Below, piece by piece: positions 18,591 to 29,603 of a stretch of 64,000 nucleotides of DNA (positions are counted from its first letter, which is position 1; the number at the start of each line of letters is the position of its first letter). The notes beneath the pieces are model-generated. The model worked only from the letters and a program-made list of their open reading frames with translations. It was not told the origin of the DNA and made no database searches. The position numbers and the translations under genes were made by a program. Source of the DNA: CAVQAH01 sp963784195 (GTDB taxonomy: Bacteria; Acidobacteriota; Vicinamibacteria; Vicinamibacterales; 2-12-FULL-66-21); NCBI GenBank assembly GCA_963784195.1, contig CAWARA010000009.1, positions 1 through 64,000 of the forward strand, given 5' to 3'.

Positions 18591-19382
18591 ATCGGCGTTT
18601 TGCGCGCCCGAAGGGAAAACGGCATGGCGTATTCGCCGATGGGCGTAGCCGCTTTCTGCACGGACCCGTTGCGCCTCGGAACCATCTCCCACAGAACCGC
18701 CGTACCGGAATGCACCACGTCCTTATACGAGCCGCCGTCGGCCACCAGCGCAGGAGTCGTGAATTCGAGCAGGAACTGCGTGGTGTTTGCCTCCGGCGGT
18801 GAAACAAGGCTGATGTAAACAGTGATCTTCGCTGAGGTGCCTGTGAACGCACCCTCTGCGACGATGCGGACGTCGTCGACCAGGTTCTCAACCACAGACG
18901 TTCAGCTGCTTTGTTGTCGGCTCGACCTGGGGTGTCACCAAGTCGTTCACCGGGGAAGCGTCAGCGCAGCGTGCGGCATTGATAAATCCCCCGAAATCCA
19001 GAATCAGGCGGCGCTGTCCGACGTCGTCGAGCGGAGGATAGGTTTCGCATTTGCTCGAGATGGTCCGGAACGAGTAGGTGCCCTTGGAGTCATAGCTGAT
19101 TCGCGAGCACTCCAGCCCCACACCCTCGTATGTGAGGTTGGTTGCGGGATCAGTGAACGTCCCTCCGCAGTAGCGCGACTCCTCGCCGGGATTCCCCGTT
19201 CCACAAAGGGCAGTCGGGTAGCCGTCGCTGCGGATTCGGTCAACGCCGTCGAGATCGGCGAAAACCGCATCCGACGGACCGCCCGTCACCGTGGGGGTTG
19301 GTTTGCCCTTCTGTGCGGCCATCTGCGTCGTTCCAGTGGTTGCAAGCACGATTGCGAGCAGCGCCACGCCTGTTGTTCTCAT
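18587..19382 (-). CDS. Secreted hypothetical protein, probably one gene with a frameshift
   Basis: The first frame (19382-18888) starts with a signal peptide (MRTTGVALLAIVLATTG) and has several Cys residues (LCGTG, RYCGG, LECSR, SKCET, ARCAD) that could form disulfides. It stops at VCG. The next frame picks up at VENLVDDVRIVAEGAF and runs to 18587 with a beta-rich sequence. Because VENLVDDVRI is a natural continuation, I treat both as one protein of about 260 residues with a frame change near 18890-18900. Two separate overlapping genes are possible. No family is recognised. Confidence 0.5.
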
Positions 19383-19551
19383 GCGGAGCCCTCCTTATAC
19401 CTTGGTCTCTTCCGACTGATTCGCGGCTGAAAAGCCGCCTCTGATTGAGATAACACCGGTACTGCCCGAACCGAACGGTCAGAAGATTTGCTCTGCTACG
19501 GGCTCATTTCGGCCGACTTCGGACAGCCCTATCGCATAGAATTTCACGCAC

Positions 19552-20172
19552 ATGCCCAAACAGGCCGGCAGTGCCGACGAAGGCGGTAGCCCGTCGCGTG
19601 ACTCCGGCTCCGCCGAAGCAACGACGATTGAGCTGCTTGCGCAGGCGCGTCAAGGCGATCTCGCGGCGCTCGACGAAGTCTTCGCCCGCGCGATTCCTCC
19701 CCTCAAACGCTGGGCACGCGGCAGGTTGCCCTCCTGGGCACGCTCCCTGGTCGATACCGACGATCTCGTCCAGGAGACAGTGATCGGCACGCTGAAGCAG
19801 ATCGATGTGTTCGAGTATCGAGCGGACGCAGCGCTGCAGGCCTATCTTCGGCAGGCCGTGATGAACCGGATTAAGAACGAGATTCGACGCGCCTGGCGCA
19901 AGCCGGTACCCGACGCGCTCGACTCATCGCCTGTAGATCCTGCCGCCTCTCCACTCGAGGCGCTCGTTGGCAAACAAACGCTGGAAGCCTATGACGACGC
20001 GCTGGCCCGGCTCGAGCCGCAGGAGCGGGAAGCCGTCATCGGACGCGTGGAGCTGGGGCTGAGCTACGCTGAACTGTCGAGGGCGATGGACAAGCCGTCG
20101 CCTGATGCGGCGCGGATGGCAGTCGGGCGCGCGCTGCTGAAGCTCGCCAGGTCCATGAACCTGCAGGAGTGA
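19552..20172 (+). CDS. ECF-type RNA polymerase sigma factor, 206 aa
   Basis: Sigma-2 is seen in LPSWARSLVDTDDLVQETVI (about residues 62-81) and the following helix. Sigma-4 is seen in RLEPQEREAVIGRVELGLSY and AELSRAMDKPSPDAARMAVGRAL (about residues 158-200). It directs RNA polymerase to a specific promoter set. No anti-sigma gene is adjacent. Instead a Ser/Thr kinase gene starts 85 bases downstream, then an outer-membrane receptor-like gene. This order suggests control by phosphorylation, as known for kinase-linked ECF groups; this is inference. Frame intact. Confidence 0.88.
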   Translation: MPKQAGSADEGGSPSRDSGSAEATTIELLAQARQGDLAALDEVFARAIPPLKRWARGRLPSWARSLVDTDDLVQETVIGTLKQIDVFEYRADAALQAYLRQAVMNRIKNEIRRAWRKPVPDALDSSPVDPAASPLEALVGKQTLEAYDDALARLEPQEREAVIGRVELGLSYAELSRAMDKPSPDAARMAVGRALLKLARSMNLQE

Positions 20173-20257
20173 TGCGTTCGGTTGGGCTGCGTTCGGTGTT
20201 CTCTCACAAGAGGATTGGGCTGTACGGGACGAAAGAGCGGCCGTTCAGGACACCAGC

Positions 20258-23235
20258 ATGGATGAACCCGACGATTTCGCCCTCGAGGACGGGCAGCTCC
20301 TCGAAATTGCCGCCGCTATTTCCGACGGCACTCCTATCGACTGGTCCGGGCACGACTGGCCACGAATGGTCTCGGGTGCATCCGACGAGTCACCGCTCAT
20401 TTCCCGTCTCCAGCAGGTGGAACTCATCGTCCGTGGTCACCAGAGGCTGATCGAGTCCCTGTCCTCCGCGGTTTCGGCTGGGACCTCGGCTGCCGCGGAA
20501 ACGCTCCTCACCGAAGCGGGCCGCACTGTTTCCACGAACGAGAATCCCCTACGCGTCGAATGGGGACCTCTAATCGTCCTCGACAAGATCGGACGCGGCT
20601 CGTTCGGCGACGTCTATCGAGCGTGGGACCCCCGCCTGCACCGCGAGGTGGCCCTGAAGCTCGTTGCAGACAGCCCCGCGGAGGTGGCGGCACCCGCTTT
20701 CGAGGAAGGCCGTCTTCTGGCGCGAGTGCGTCATCCGAATGTCGTGGCGGTCTATGGCGCCGAACGGATCAACGATCGCGTAGGCATCTGGATGGAGTAC
20801 GTTCGGGGCCGTACGCTCGCGGACGAGGTCGCGAGGAGGGGCCGGTGTCGGCGCAGGAGGCCGCACGAATCGGGATCGAGGTGTGCCGAGCGCTGTCGGC
20901 AGTACATGCAGCGGGCCTGCTGCACCGCGATGTGAAAGCGCAAAACGTCCTGCGCGAGGCTGAAGGACGCATCGTGCTCGGGGACTTCGGGACCGGAATC
21001 CAGCTGGATGAGAATGCGGCCGTCTTCGAGCCGCGGATCGCAGGCACGCCCCTCTATCTGGCACCCGAGGTGCTGGCGGGCCAGCCGCCGTCCACAGCAA
21101 GCGACGTCTACAGCGTCGGCGTGCTTCTTTTTCATCTCGTCACGGGCACGTATCCCGTTCGGGGCGGCACGCTCGGCGAGCTTCGACGCGCGCACGAGGC
21201 GGGCACTCGTGTTCCCCTGCGTGACGTGAGGCCGGATCTTCCAGCCGGGTTCGTCGAAATCGTCGATGCGCTCGTCGAGCCTGGTCCCGATCGCCGACAT
21301 GGCACCGCGGTGTCAGCCGAGAAGGCGCTCGATTCCTGGCTGTCGGGGACCGCTAATGGTGCGTCGCAGAGTGCTCGTTGGCGCCAGCTTTACACGCCAC
21401 TTGTGCTCACCGGAATCATCGCGACCGTAGCTGGAGGCCTCGTCGTGTTGATCCCCGACGTGCGCTCGGGAATGCGTGGCTGGGCCGAACGCTCCTTCGC
21501 AGGCACGGCCGCCCCGATCTCGCGACAGATCACGAATGCGCCGTGCAGCGGGCGCCCCACCGCCGACGGGATCTGGTTCGCGTGTGTGGAGGACATCAGC
21601 CACCTGCGCGAGCGGGGTGGCCGCCCTCCGCCGCCGCTCGTGGTCTTCAATGTTCAGACCGGCGAGACGCGGGAGTTGAAGCAACCCACCGAAGGCCAGC
21701 GGATTACAAGCGCACAGATAGCTCCCGCGGGTGGCGTGGTCGCGTTCACCCTGGTGGCGCCCGGTCGCCCGGTGGAGATCCGAACCATCGGAGCTGACGG
21801 CCAGTCTGAGAGTCTCGTCACGACGCTTCCGAGCGACGTCAGTGCCCTCGGGCTCAACGAGTGGTCGCCTCACGACCAGCTGCTCGTGTCGCGTCTGTGG
21901 CGCAACGGCGGCACCCAGGCCGCCGCGCTCGTCTCCCCCGTCTCCGGCACGCTCGAAGTGATATTCGAGTTCGACTCGCCGCCGCAGGGCGTTTCGCGAT
22001 CGCCGGACGGCCGGTTCCTTGCGTTCGACGTTCTTCAATCGCCCGAGGGGCCCGAACGCGACATCCGGGTCTGCGAGCTCGCGACCCTGGCGTGTGAAAC
22101 GATAGCTCCACATCCCGCGATTGACGCCCTGCCGATCTGGACCCCCGACGGGCGGCTGCTCTTCAACAGCGATCGGGCCGGGACGATGGGACTGTGGGCA
22201 GTGGAGCTTGCGGGACTGCGACAGGCGGCTTCCCCGGAGCTGCTTCGCGATACCGGACGCGGACGGATGATTCCGAGTGGCTTCGGCCCGGATGGCTTGT
22301 TCTTCTACACCCTCAGCTTTGGCGAGTTCGACGTGTTCAGCGCGGCGCTCGAGCCTTCTCCGGAACGCGAGCTGACTCCCGTGCGCCTCTCGCCGCGCGC
22401 GGTCGATGTCAACCGGTCGCCGGTTTGGTCGCCCGACGGGCAGTTCATCGCATACGTCTCCCGGCGCGGTCCGTTCGCCGAAAGGGGGGCCATGCGGCTC
22501 GTCATTCAGTCGCAGGCGGATGGACGCGAACGCGAGTTCCGCTACGACGTCCCACCGAACATGACGCGCCTCGCATGGTCTTCTGATGGCGGCATGGTTG
22601 CGATGCGCACGATGCTGGACGGCCGGTTCGGTATCCATCTCGTGGAGCCACGTAGCGGTCGAGTGCTGCAGACACTCCGCCGCCGGAATCCTCCCGAGCG
22701 CTACGTGGAGGATCAGATGACTGATCTCGCCTGGATCGACGGGAATGCGATCGCGTTCGCGAGCTCCGCAGGATTGGCCGTCATCGATCGAGCCTCCGGT
22801 GAGGAGCGTCCAATCTGGCAGGCCCCGGCGGGGACGATCGTGCACGGGATGGCGCTGTCGCCGGATCGGCAATGGAGCGCGGTTGCGATCTCCGATGGCG
22901 AGTCGCCCAACTGGTCCCGATTCGCGATCGTGGCCGTGCCCCTCACCGGCGGCGAGACTCGCGAGCTGCTTCGTGTTCGCACGCCGGAGATCGTCTGGAT
23001 ACAGACCTGGACCAACGATGGTAAGGCAGTGCTGGTCACTCGTTGGGACTCATCGGTTCCATTCGACAGGCGGAAGGCGCGGCTCTGGAGCGTACCCTTC
23101 GAGGGCGGCGCAGCTTCGCCGCTGCCGCTTTCGCTGTCCGGACTGAGTGAAGTGAGGCTGCATCCCGACGGTCGGCGTCTGGCCTTCACCGGAGGAGGCC
23201 AGCGAGCCGAGGTATGGATGCAGACGATCAGGTAG
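20258..23235 (+). CDS. Membrane Ser/Thr protein kinase with TolB-like beta-propeller sensor, one frameshift
   Basis: The first 100 residues are unrecognised. The kinase domain follows: glycine loop GRGSFGDVYRA, lysine in EVALKLV, then after a frame change at about 20835-20845 (RRG / PVSAQEAARIG) the catalytic HRDVKAQN, DFG in LGDFGTG and APE in YLAPEV. All key residues are present. A single transmembrane helix (LVLTGIIATVAGGLVVLI) leads to a large extracytoplasmic region with repeated SPDGRFLAF, TPDGRLLF and SPDGQFIAY blades, a PD40/TolB-type propeller. Total about 990 residues. It is probably a sensor for the adjacent sigma factor; the receptor-like gene begins 15 bases later. Confidence 0.82.
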
Positions 23236-23250
23236 TGGGGACCCACGACT

Positions 23251-25966
23251 ATGGGACAACGCGCATTGATCTTCGGGCTTCTTCTGTCCTCGCTCATCAC
23301 TGGTCCAGAGGTCGTCACCGCGCAGGGCCTGGAGGATTCGGAGATTCGGGGCACGGTCCTGGATGCAACGGGAGGTGTCGTGGTGGCCGCATCAGTCACT
23401 TTGACGGGAACAGGGCTGATCGGTGGCCCCCGCACGGTGATGAGCGACGAACGCGGCGCCTATCGATTCGCCGCGTTACTGCCGGGTATTTATTCGCTGC
23501 GTGTCGAAGCGCAGGACTTCAGGACAGCCCTGCGAGAGCGCATGGTACTCCCGCTCGCGACCACAGCAAGCATCGACACTCAGCTCACTGTGTCGCAGGT
23601 GCAGCAAATGGTCGATGTTGTTGCCCACGGCCAGGTCATCGACGTGCGCAGCTCTGCCATCGTGACGACGCTCGACGAACACCTGCTGCAATCACTGCCG
23701 ACCATTCGATCCATTCCGAATGTCCTTGCGCTTGCACCGGGACTGTTCAATCCGACAGCGGTGGCGGGACTGGTGGTGGCCTTCGGTGGGACGATTGGAA
23801 GCAACGGCCTGTATGTCGATGGCGTGGACATGACGACGCCACGCACTCAGTCCGCGTGGCTGCCCATCAATTACAACTGGGTCGACCAGATGCAGATAGC
23901 CGCTCTGGGGGCTGGGGCCGAATATGGCGAGTTCACGGGTGCGATCGGAAACGCCGTGCTGCGGTCGGGCGGCAATCGCTTTTCCGCGCTGGCCGAGTAC
24001 TGGACGACTGACTGGCAGTGGATCGATCGAAACGGATCGAGCTTGGCGGGGCGGGAGATTCTGACGTGGTGGGACAGCTCGGCGCAGGCCGGTGGACCGA
24101 TCCGGCCTGATCGCCTGTGGTTCTTCGGCGGCGTGGAGCACTTCCGGCGAGAAGATACCCCGCTCGGCTACCAAGAGGCCACGCGGTCGCAGCGCTCGCT
24201 CCTGACAATCGTGAAGCTCACGCACGCGTTGTCTACCGACACACGGCTCGAAGGACACGTGCAGCGGAACTGGTCGGATACGACTGGGGCAAATGCCGGC
24301 CCGTCCGTTGCACTGGATGCTCTGAACGAGATCGCACAATCGGATACGAGCTGGAACATCCGCCTGACAAAGCCGCTCGGTACGAGAACGCTCCTGGAAG
24401 TGAGGCATGGCGGTTACGCGAGCACCTGGCGCGAGGATCCCATCGCTCCACGCACACGTGAAAACCCCTCTCCCATCATCGACGGCAGCATTCTGCGCGC
24501 CAACAGCAACGTGTATCAGGACAGGGAGCCTGCGCAGTTCGAGACCGTCGCGACAATGTCGTGGCAAATTCAGCGCTTCCTCGGCGACCACGAGGTGCAG
24601 GCTGGGGCCGGGCTGAAGCTGAACTCCGAATTCAGGACGCAGGGATTCCCTGGCGGGCGCAGGGCGTTTGTCTCTGGAGGGCAGGTCGCGACTGTTCAGG
24701 TGTGGGCGGGAGATCGTACCGATGCGGACGGACAACGGACCGCGTTGTTCCTGCAGGACCGGTGGCAGGTGCACGATCGTGTCACGCTCAACCTCGGCGT
24801 GCGCGCCGACTTCAACCGCGGGTCGGTGCCCGATGGAGGCACCGTGCTCGCCACCAATCCAGTGTCGCCACGGGCGGGTGTCGCCTGGGCGATTGACCGC
24901 ACGCATGACACGGCGCTGAAACTCCATTACGGCCGCTACTACGACGCGCTGCTCACCGAACGCGTCGCCTTCATGGACGTGCCCGGCATCAGCTCCGTCG
25001 TCAGCTACCAGCCGTCGCCGACAGGCGAACTGACAGAGGTGTTCCGATCTGCGCCGCCAGCTGCGAGGGCCATCGATCCGGACATCCGACATTCGTATGC
25101 CGACCAATACGTCGCTGGAATCGAGCGGCGTCTGTTCAACGAGTCGCTATTCCAGGCTCTGTTCATCCGTCGGGCCTATGGCGATTTCATGGCGATGACA
25201 GACACCGGATCGCGCTGGACGCCGGTGGAACTGCAGGACCCCGGTCCGGACGGCGTCTTGGGGACGCAGGACGATGGCGTAGAATTCACAGCCTTTCGTC
25301 AGGTGAATCCCGGCGAGCAGTTTCTCCTCTATACGAACCCTCCCGATGCCTTCCGCCGCTATCATGCGTTACAACTGGTGTACACGAAGCGCTGGGCGGG
25401 CAACTGGCAGCTCCAGGCCTCGTATACTCGCTCCAAAACAGCGGCAACGGTCGGCAACGGCGATTTCACGAATGCGGGGGTCAACGATACCGGTGACCTG
25501 ACAGGCACACGGAATCCGAGTGTGTTCATGAACCCCAACGGCGGCGATCAACGCGGAGGGGCGCGCAGTCTACGACAAGAACGAGTTGAAGGTGCTCGGA
25601 ATCTACCGTGTGCCGGCTCTGGGCGGGGTGAACGTAAGCGCAGTTCTGTGGCGCCAGAGCGGAAGCCGTTGGGAGCGGTCCGTCAATTACTTCAACACGC
25701 TCGTGCCCGGCAATTTCCAAACGGTCCGCCTGGAGCCACGTGGCCTGCGCGTGAATGACCCGATCTGGAATGTCGACCTCCGAATCGAGCCGACCGTCAG
25801 GGTGCCGGTCGCGCCCGGACGCGTCGGGCTTGCGTTCGACGTTTTCAACCTCACGAACCAGGGGACGCCGCTGGCGGTTGATCCGTCGTCAGGACGGGGT
25901 TTCGGGATGCCGTTTACCCGCAGCGATCCACGCATGTTACGCCTACTCGTGCGTTGGATGTGGTAA
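23251..25966 (+). CDS. TonB-dependent-receptor-like outer membrane protein, one frameshift
   Basis: A signal peptide (ALIFGLLLSSLITG) is followed by a carboxypeptidase-regulatory-like domain (IRGTVLDATGGVVVAASVTLTG to YSLRVEAQDF), a plug-like region with NGLYVDGVDM, and a long barrel region. The frame changes near 25545-25560 (PNGG / INAEGRAVYDKNELK), and the last strands end with LLVRWMW, an aromatic end fitting an outer-membrane barrel. Combined length is about 904 residues. This CarboxypepD_reg/barrel type is widespread in Acidobacteriota and is thought to bind or import oligomers. It is the last gene of the sigma/kinase/receptor module. Confidence 0.82.
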
Positions 25967-26057
25967 GGCTTGGCGCGTGCGACGGCCCTTCACGAAGAGG
26001 CTGTCGCTACTCCCGCTGCTCGCGAATTGTCGGGACGCCGAAGAGCCTTTTGCCGCG

Positions 26058-26870
26058 TCAGTCGCTTTTACCCAGCTTATCCACGACCTGCTGCATCTTG
26101 TCGCGTCGCTGCAGCATCGCTTTGATCTCCGCCTTGCCAATCCATTTGCCGATCGCCGCCGTCAGGCCGGCTTCGTCAAGCGCGGTCATCTTGCTCCACA
26201 GCTGTGGGTCGACCTGAACGAGCTGGTGATACAGCTCCTTCGTGGTGGTGAACGCGCGCGTGTGATCGATGAGGATCAGGTTCCACGAGGGATCCACCAG
26301 CCAGTTTCCGAGATTCGGGTCGATGTTGCCGATCAGGTTGTCGAACATCTTGGCCCTGGTCAGCTGACGATTCCAGTTGGGCATTAGTTGCGGGGGTGGT
26401 CCCGGTACGTTCTTCTGCCCCGGCACGCCTCCAAGCTCCTTGAAGCTCTTCGTGGGTGATACCCACATGACCGCCGCGCCGAGGTCCCCTTTTACACGTT
26501 TTTCAACCGTGGGCGGCACCATGTCGAGATCCAGCAGCTTGTCCAGCTCGTAGGCGACAATCTCGGATTTGTAGCTCTCCCAGTAACCCTCATGGCGTCC
26601 CGGCTGGATCGTCTTCCAGGCGAACGCCTCGATGGGGCCACCGGGTGCGAGCTTCGCACGCCGTGGCCGGGTCACGCCAACTTTGAGTTCTTCCATGCCG
26701 ACGACTTCCGCCGACTTCAGGTAGTCCTCGAACATCGTGGGATTGTCCAGCCAGGTCTTGACGCTCGCGGCCTCCGCCGGAGCCTGGGCGGACACCGGAG
26801 CCATGCGAATGGCGCTCAGGACTAGTCCGGCCGACACGAGCACCGCGACCGATCTTCGGATCGTGAACAT
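26058..26870 (-). CDS. Secreted protein with HipA/PI4K-like kinase motifs, 270 aa
   Basis: The ATG at 26870 is preceded by AGGTGAGG; longer upstream reading is unlikely. A signal peptide (VAVLVSAGLVLSA) ends near VSAQA. The mature part has a candidate ATP-lysine strand (AFAWKTI), a helix YKSEIVAYELDKLL, and the hallmark NLIGNIDPNLGNWLVD followed by LILIDHTRAF. These resemble the catalytic N-x-D...N and ID-AF motifs of HipA, PI4K-II and FAM20-like kinases. An extracytoplasmic kinase would be unusual. Function not established; it could also be a pseudokinase. Stand-alone, transcribed convergently with the receptor gene. Confidence 0.6.
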   Translation of the reverse strand: MFTIRRSVAVLVSAGLVLSAIRMAPVSAQAPAEAASVKTWLDNPTMFEDYLKSAEVVGMEELKVGVTRPRRAKLAPGGPIEAFAWKTIQPGRHEGYWESYKSEIVAYELDKLLDLDMVPPTVEKRVKGDLGAAVMWVSPTKSFKELGGVPGQKNVPGPPPQLMPNWNRQLTRAKMFDNLIGNIDPNLGNWLVDPSWNLILIDHTRAFTTTKELYHQLVQVDPQLWSKMTALDEAGLTAAIGKWIGKAEIKAMLQRRDKMQQVVDKLGKSD

Positions 26871-27033
26871 GGCCTCACCTCTGTTGATGAATGCCGAGTA
26901 TACGCGCGAAGTGGGAATCTGTCTTGCCGGAAGTTGCTCTGGGCCGCTTATTCCACGTCGTCCGAGATCGCGACTACTTGCCGAACTTGTCCGGATTTGA
27001 GGACCTGCAGAGAGGATGTCACTCCACACGTGC

Positions 27034-28605
27034 TCAGTGTGAGAGTTCAGGCCGCAGAGAGTACACCTTGAATCTCGCATTCTGGTACGCGAGTGGCAGC
27101 GGCAGCACGGCCTCCGTAATCAAGTAATCGAGGTCGTACCGCCGGGTCAGCTCGCGAACGCGTTCGAGCGTGAGTGTACGGAAGTCTGCCAACGCGTGCG
27201 AGCGCTCCGCAACCCGCATGGCGACAGCGCGATCGTAGATGGCCACCGCCGGATCCTTGCTTGCGTCGAGAAACAGGTCACGGCGACCGCTGACGCGCAG
27301 GCTCGAGCCGTAGAGGAACGCGTGATCCGGGTCGGCGAGCCAGTGGGAGCGGACATCGGTCGACTGCGCCCATCGCATCGCGTCCTGCCAGGGGTCTGGC
27401 GGCGGTGCGATCGCGGCAATGGATCGCTCGGGGTATCGGATGGTCATGAAGTACACGCCCCGCACGCACGAGAACGCGAGCAGCACGAGCGCCAGCGCAA
27501 CGGGTGCGCGGGGCCCCTGCAGGGGCCGGCGCTCGGCGATCAGCCAGATGAGCGAGACGGTGGCGAACAGATCGAGGATCCAGAACACGCGCAGGGGCTG
27601 AAGCTGCACCGCCAGCGCGCTTCGGACGAGGAGCGGTGGCAGCATCAGTATGACGATTCCCAGGAGCGCCGCTGCTCCGCAGAGCAGCCCCCTCTCGCGT
27701 GCAGTCAGACATCCGGCGTTTCGCCGCTGGTTGGCGGCGAACGCGATCGCCAGAACGTATCCGCCGCAGATCAGCCACGCGTCAAGGGGCCACCGGTCAG
27801 GAAACAGGTACTTCCGGCTGTCCAAGACCGCGAGCCAATCCGCATCCATTTGCGCCAGTCGCCCCGCGAACGATACCGCCACGAGCGCCGCGGCGCCGAC
27901 CGACGCGGCCGCGATTCCGAGCACGAGCAACCGCCCGCGATCACGGTGCTCGCTTACCACGCCAGCAACGCCGAGACAGATCAGAAACCAGAACCCGGTG
28001 ATCGCATGGATCACGGTGCCCGTGGCGGCGATCGCCAGCGCGGGCCAGATGCCGCGCCGCAGGAACACGGCGAGCGCCGCGACGCCGAGGGCGAATGCGA
28101 CCGTGCGCGGATGGAAATATCCCTCGAGCGTGTTCACCCTGGTGTACGGCACCGCGTGGCGGATCGTCAGCGCCGCGGTAAGGGCAGCGACAGACCACCA
28201 CGACCTGAACAGCGCCCGGCCGAAGGCGATCGTCGCGATGTACAGCAGGAGCAGCGTCCCGACGTGCAGCGTGTACACCGTCGCGAACACACTGAGCCCG
28301 AGCACGCTGCTCGCGCGCAAGGCGAGTCCGATGGCCTCGTCGGCGAGTGTGAGTCTTGTCTGCACTTCCAGCAGCGCAGCGTCGCGCGGAAACAGCAGGG
28401 GATCAACGCTGCGGAAAGCGGCGGTCAGGTAGGTGGCGAGGTCCGAGATGCCGTACTGATAGCCGGCGGAATTCGCGATCGCGAGCGCGCAGAACAGTGG
28501 CGCACCCGCGATCAGTACGGCGTGTCCAACCCTCATCCGCGCTTGCTTCAGGGTACTGATGCTGTGAGAGTGCGGACCCGGACTCAGAGTCGGCGAACGC
28601 GCCAT
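27034..28605 (-). CDS. Polytopic membrane protein, possibly GT-C-like, 523 aa
   Basis: About ten hydrophobic segments cover the first 380 residues, among them HAVLIAGAPLFCALAIA, IWPALAIAATGTVIHAIT and GLLCGAAALLGIVILML. They are followed by a soluble C-terminal domain of about 120 residues. The first luminal-type loop contains acidic and aromatic residues, and the general layout resembles GT-C glycosyltransferases and related bacterial membrane proteins of unknown function. No catalytic motif is certain. Either the first Met or that at residue 24 (MRVGHAVLIAG) may be the start. Located in the inner membrane; role unknown. Confidence 0.6.
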   Translation of the reverse strand: MARSPTLSPGPHSHSISTLKQARMRVGHAVLIAGAPLFCALAIANSAGYQYGISDLATYLTAAFRSVDPLLFPRDAALLEVQTRLTLADEAIGLALRASSVLGLSVFATVYTLHVGTLLLLYIATIAFGRALFRSWWSVAALTAALTIRHAVPYTRVNTLEGYFHPRTVAFALGVAALAVFLRRGIWPALAIAATGTVIHAITGFWFLICLGVAGVVSEHRDRGRLLVLGIAAASVGAAALVAVSFAGRLAQMDADWLAVLDSRKYLFPDRWPLDAWLICGGYVLAIAFAANQRRNAGCLTARERGLLCGAAALLGIVILMLPPLLVRSALAVQLQPLRVFWILDLFATVSLIWLIAERRPLQGPRAPVALALVLLAFSCVRGVYFMTIRYPERSIAAIAPPPDPWQDAMRWAQSTDVRSHWLADPDHAFLYGSSLRVSGRRDLFLDASKDPAVAIYDRAVAMRVAERSHALADFRTLTLERVRELTRRYDLDYLITEAVLPLPLAYQNARFKVYSLRPELSH

Positions 28606-28887
28606 GATGCACTCTGTCTTTCGAGGACACCTATCTCATGGAACCTATCTGCATCCCGGATGAGTCTCGGCGTCTGCTCACCCACGGGGTCGAAGCAGGG
28701 TACCACTTCAGGCCAACTGAACACTACCACAGCCGTACAGTGCAGGCGCTAATACGCCCGTGATCGACAAGATCGACGTAGTCCGGTCGGCCCGATCCTA
28801 CAGGATGAATGGTGAGTTGGAACTTGACCGGTCGCAGTGTCCGTCCCCCTTCTGAAGCGAGCGGTCGCGCATGCTAGGATTCGGTCG

Positions 28888-29274
28888 GTGACAATTCCGC
28901 GCGAAGTGTTGGCGATCACTCTGGTGTTCGTCGCCGCCTTTGGCTCGGGGTGCGGTGTCCTCGGCCCCAGTGCTTGCACGCTGATCGGCTGTACGGGCTT
29001 GGTCGTCGAAGTGAGTGGTGCGCCGGGTCTGACTCCTGTGACGGTCGTTGTAACCGCGCCTGATGGGTCGACGAGAAGCGCCACCTGCACCTCGGCGACG
29101 GGCAATTGCCCAGTGTCCTTCCCCGATTTCACACCCGCCAGCGTCACCATTCGCGTGTCGACTGGCACCCAGACCACCGAAGAGACCAGACAGCCGATGT
29201 ACGAAGTCACCCGACCGAATGGTTCAGGGTGCCCTCCGGAATGTCGAAACGCTCGCGTGACCGTGGCGTTGTGA
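28888..29274 (+). CDS. Small secreted or lipid-anchored protein, 128 aa
   Basis: Starting at the GTG at 28888 (AGGA about 10 bases upstream) the protein begins VTIPREVLAITLVFVAAFGSGCG, a signal sequence ending in a Cys that resembles, but does not fully match, a lipobox. The mature part is short, rich in Thr and Val, with paired cysteines (CTLIGC, CTSATGNC, CPPEC), suggesting a small disulfide-bonded beta fold of the Ig-like or carboxypeptidase-regulatory type. No family recognised. A GTG at 28837 is an alternative start. Confidence 0.5.
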   Translation: MTIPREVLAITLVFVAAFGSGCGVLGPSACTLIGCTGLVVEVSGAPGLTPVTVVVTAPDGSTRSATCTSATGNCPVSFPDFTPASVTIRVSTGTQTTEETRQPMYEVTRPNGSGCPPECRNARVTVAL

Positions 29275-29603
29275 ATCGCTGCGGCGGTCGCCGCGCACTA
29301 CCGGGGCGGCGCGTCGAAGCCTCGGATGCGTTTCGCAAGCCGTTGAAACCTCGTGCGTGAATTCCTCCGCCAACTCGACGCGTTGACACGAGCGGCTTGA
29401 GGTTCACATTCGGCTTCTCTCTTCGCTTGTCCCACTTTCCTTTGTGCGTTACCATCCGGCCAAGTGCCGCGAGGGCGGCCGACCGTCCGCGTAAAGGGTT
29501 CAACCCACCCTCCACCGTTCGTCCATAACCTTCGTTCCTCGCCCAGACTGCGGACGATGGGTGCTGAAAGGGCTTGCTCCCTTTCAAGGAAGGAAGGTGT
29601 GTC
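29275..29603. other. Gene-free stretch before the ankyrin gene
   Basis: No protein with recognisable features, tRNA or clear repeat is seen in these 329 bases. The only signal is the Shine-Dalgarno-like AAGGAAGG ahead of the ATG at 29604. The downstream promoter presumably lies here but no strong -35/-10 pair was identified. Confidence 0.5.

Noticed and set aside
29480..29530. tRNA-like GGGTTCAACCCACCC
   Set aside because: A T-arm-like hairpin without acceptor, D or anticodon arms.
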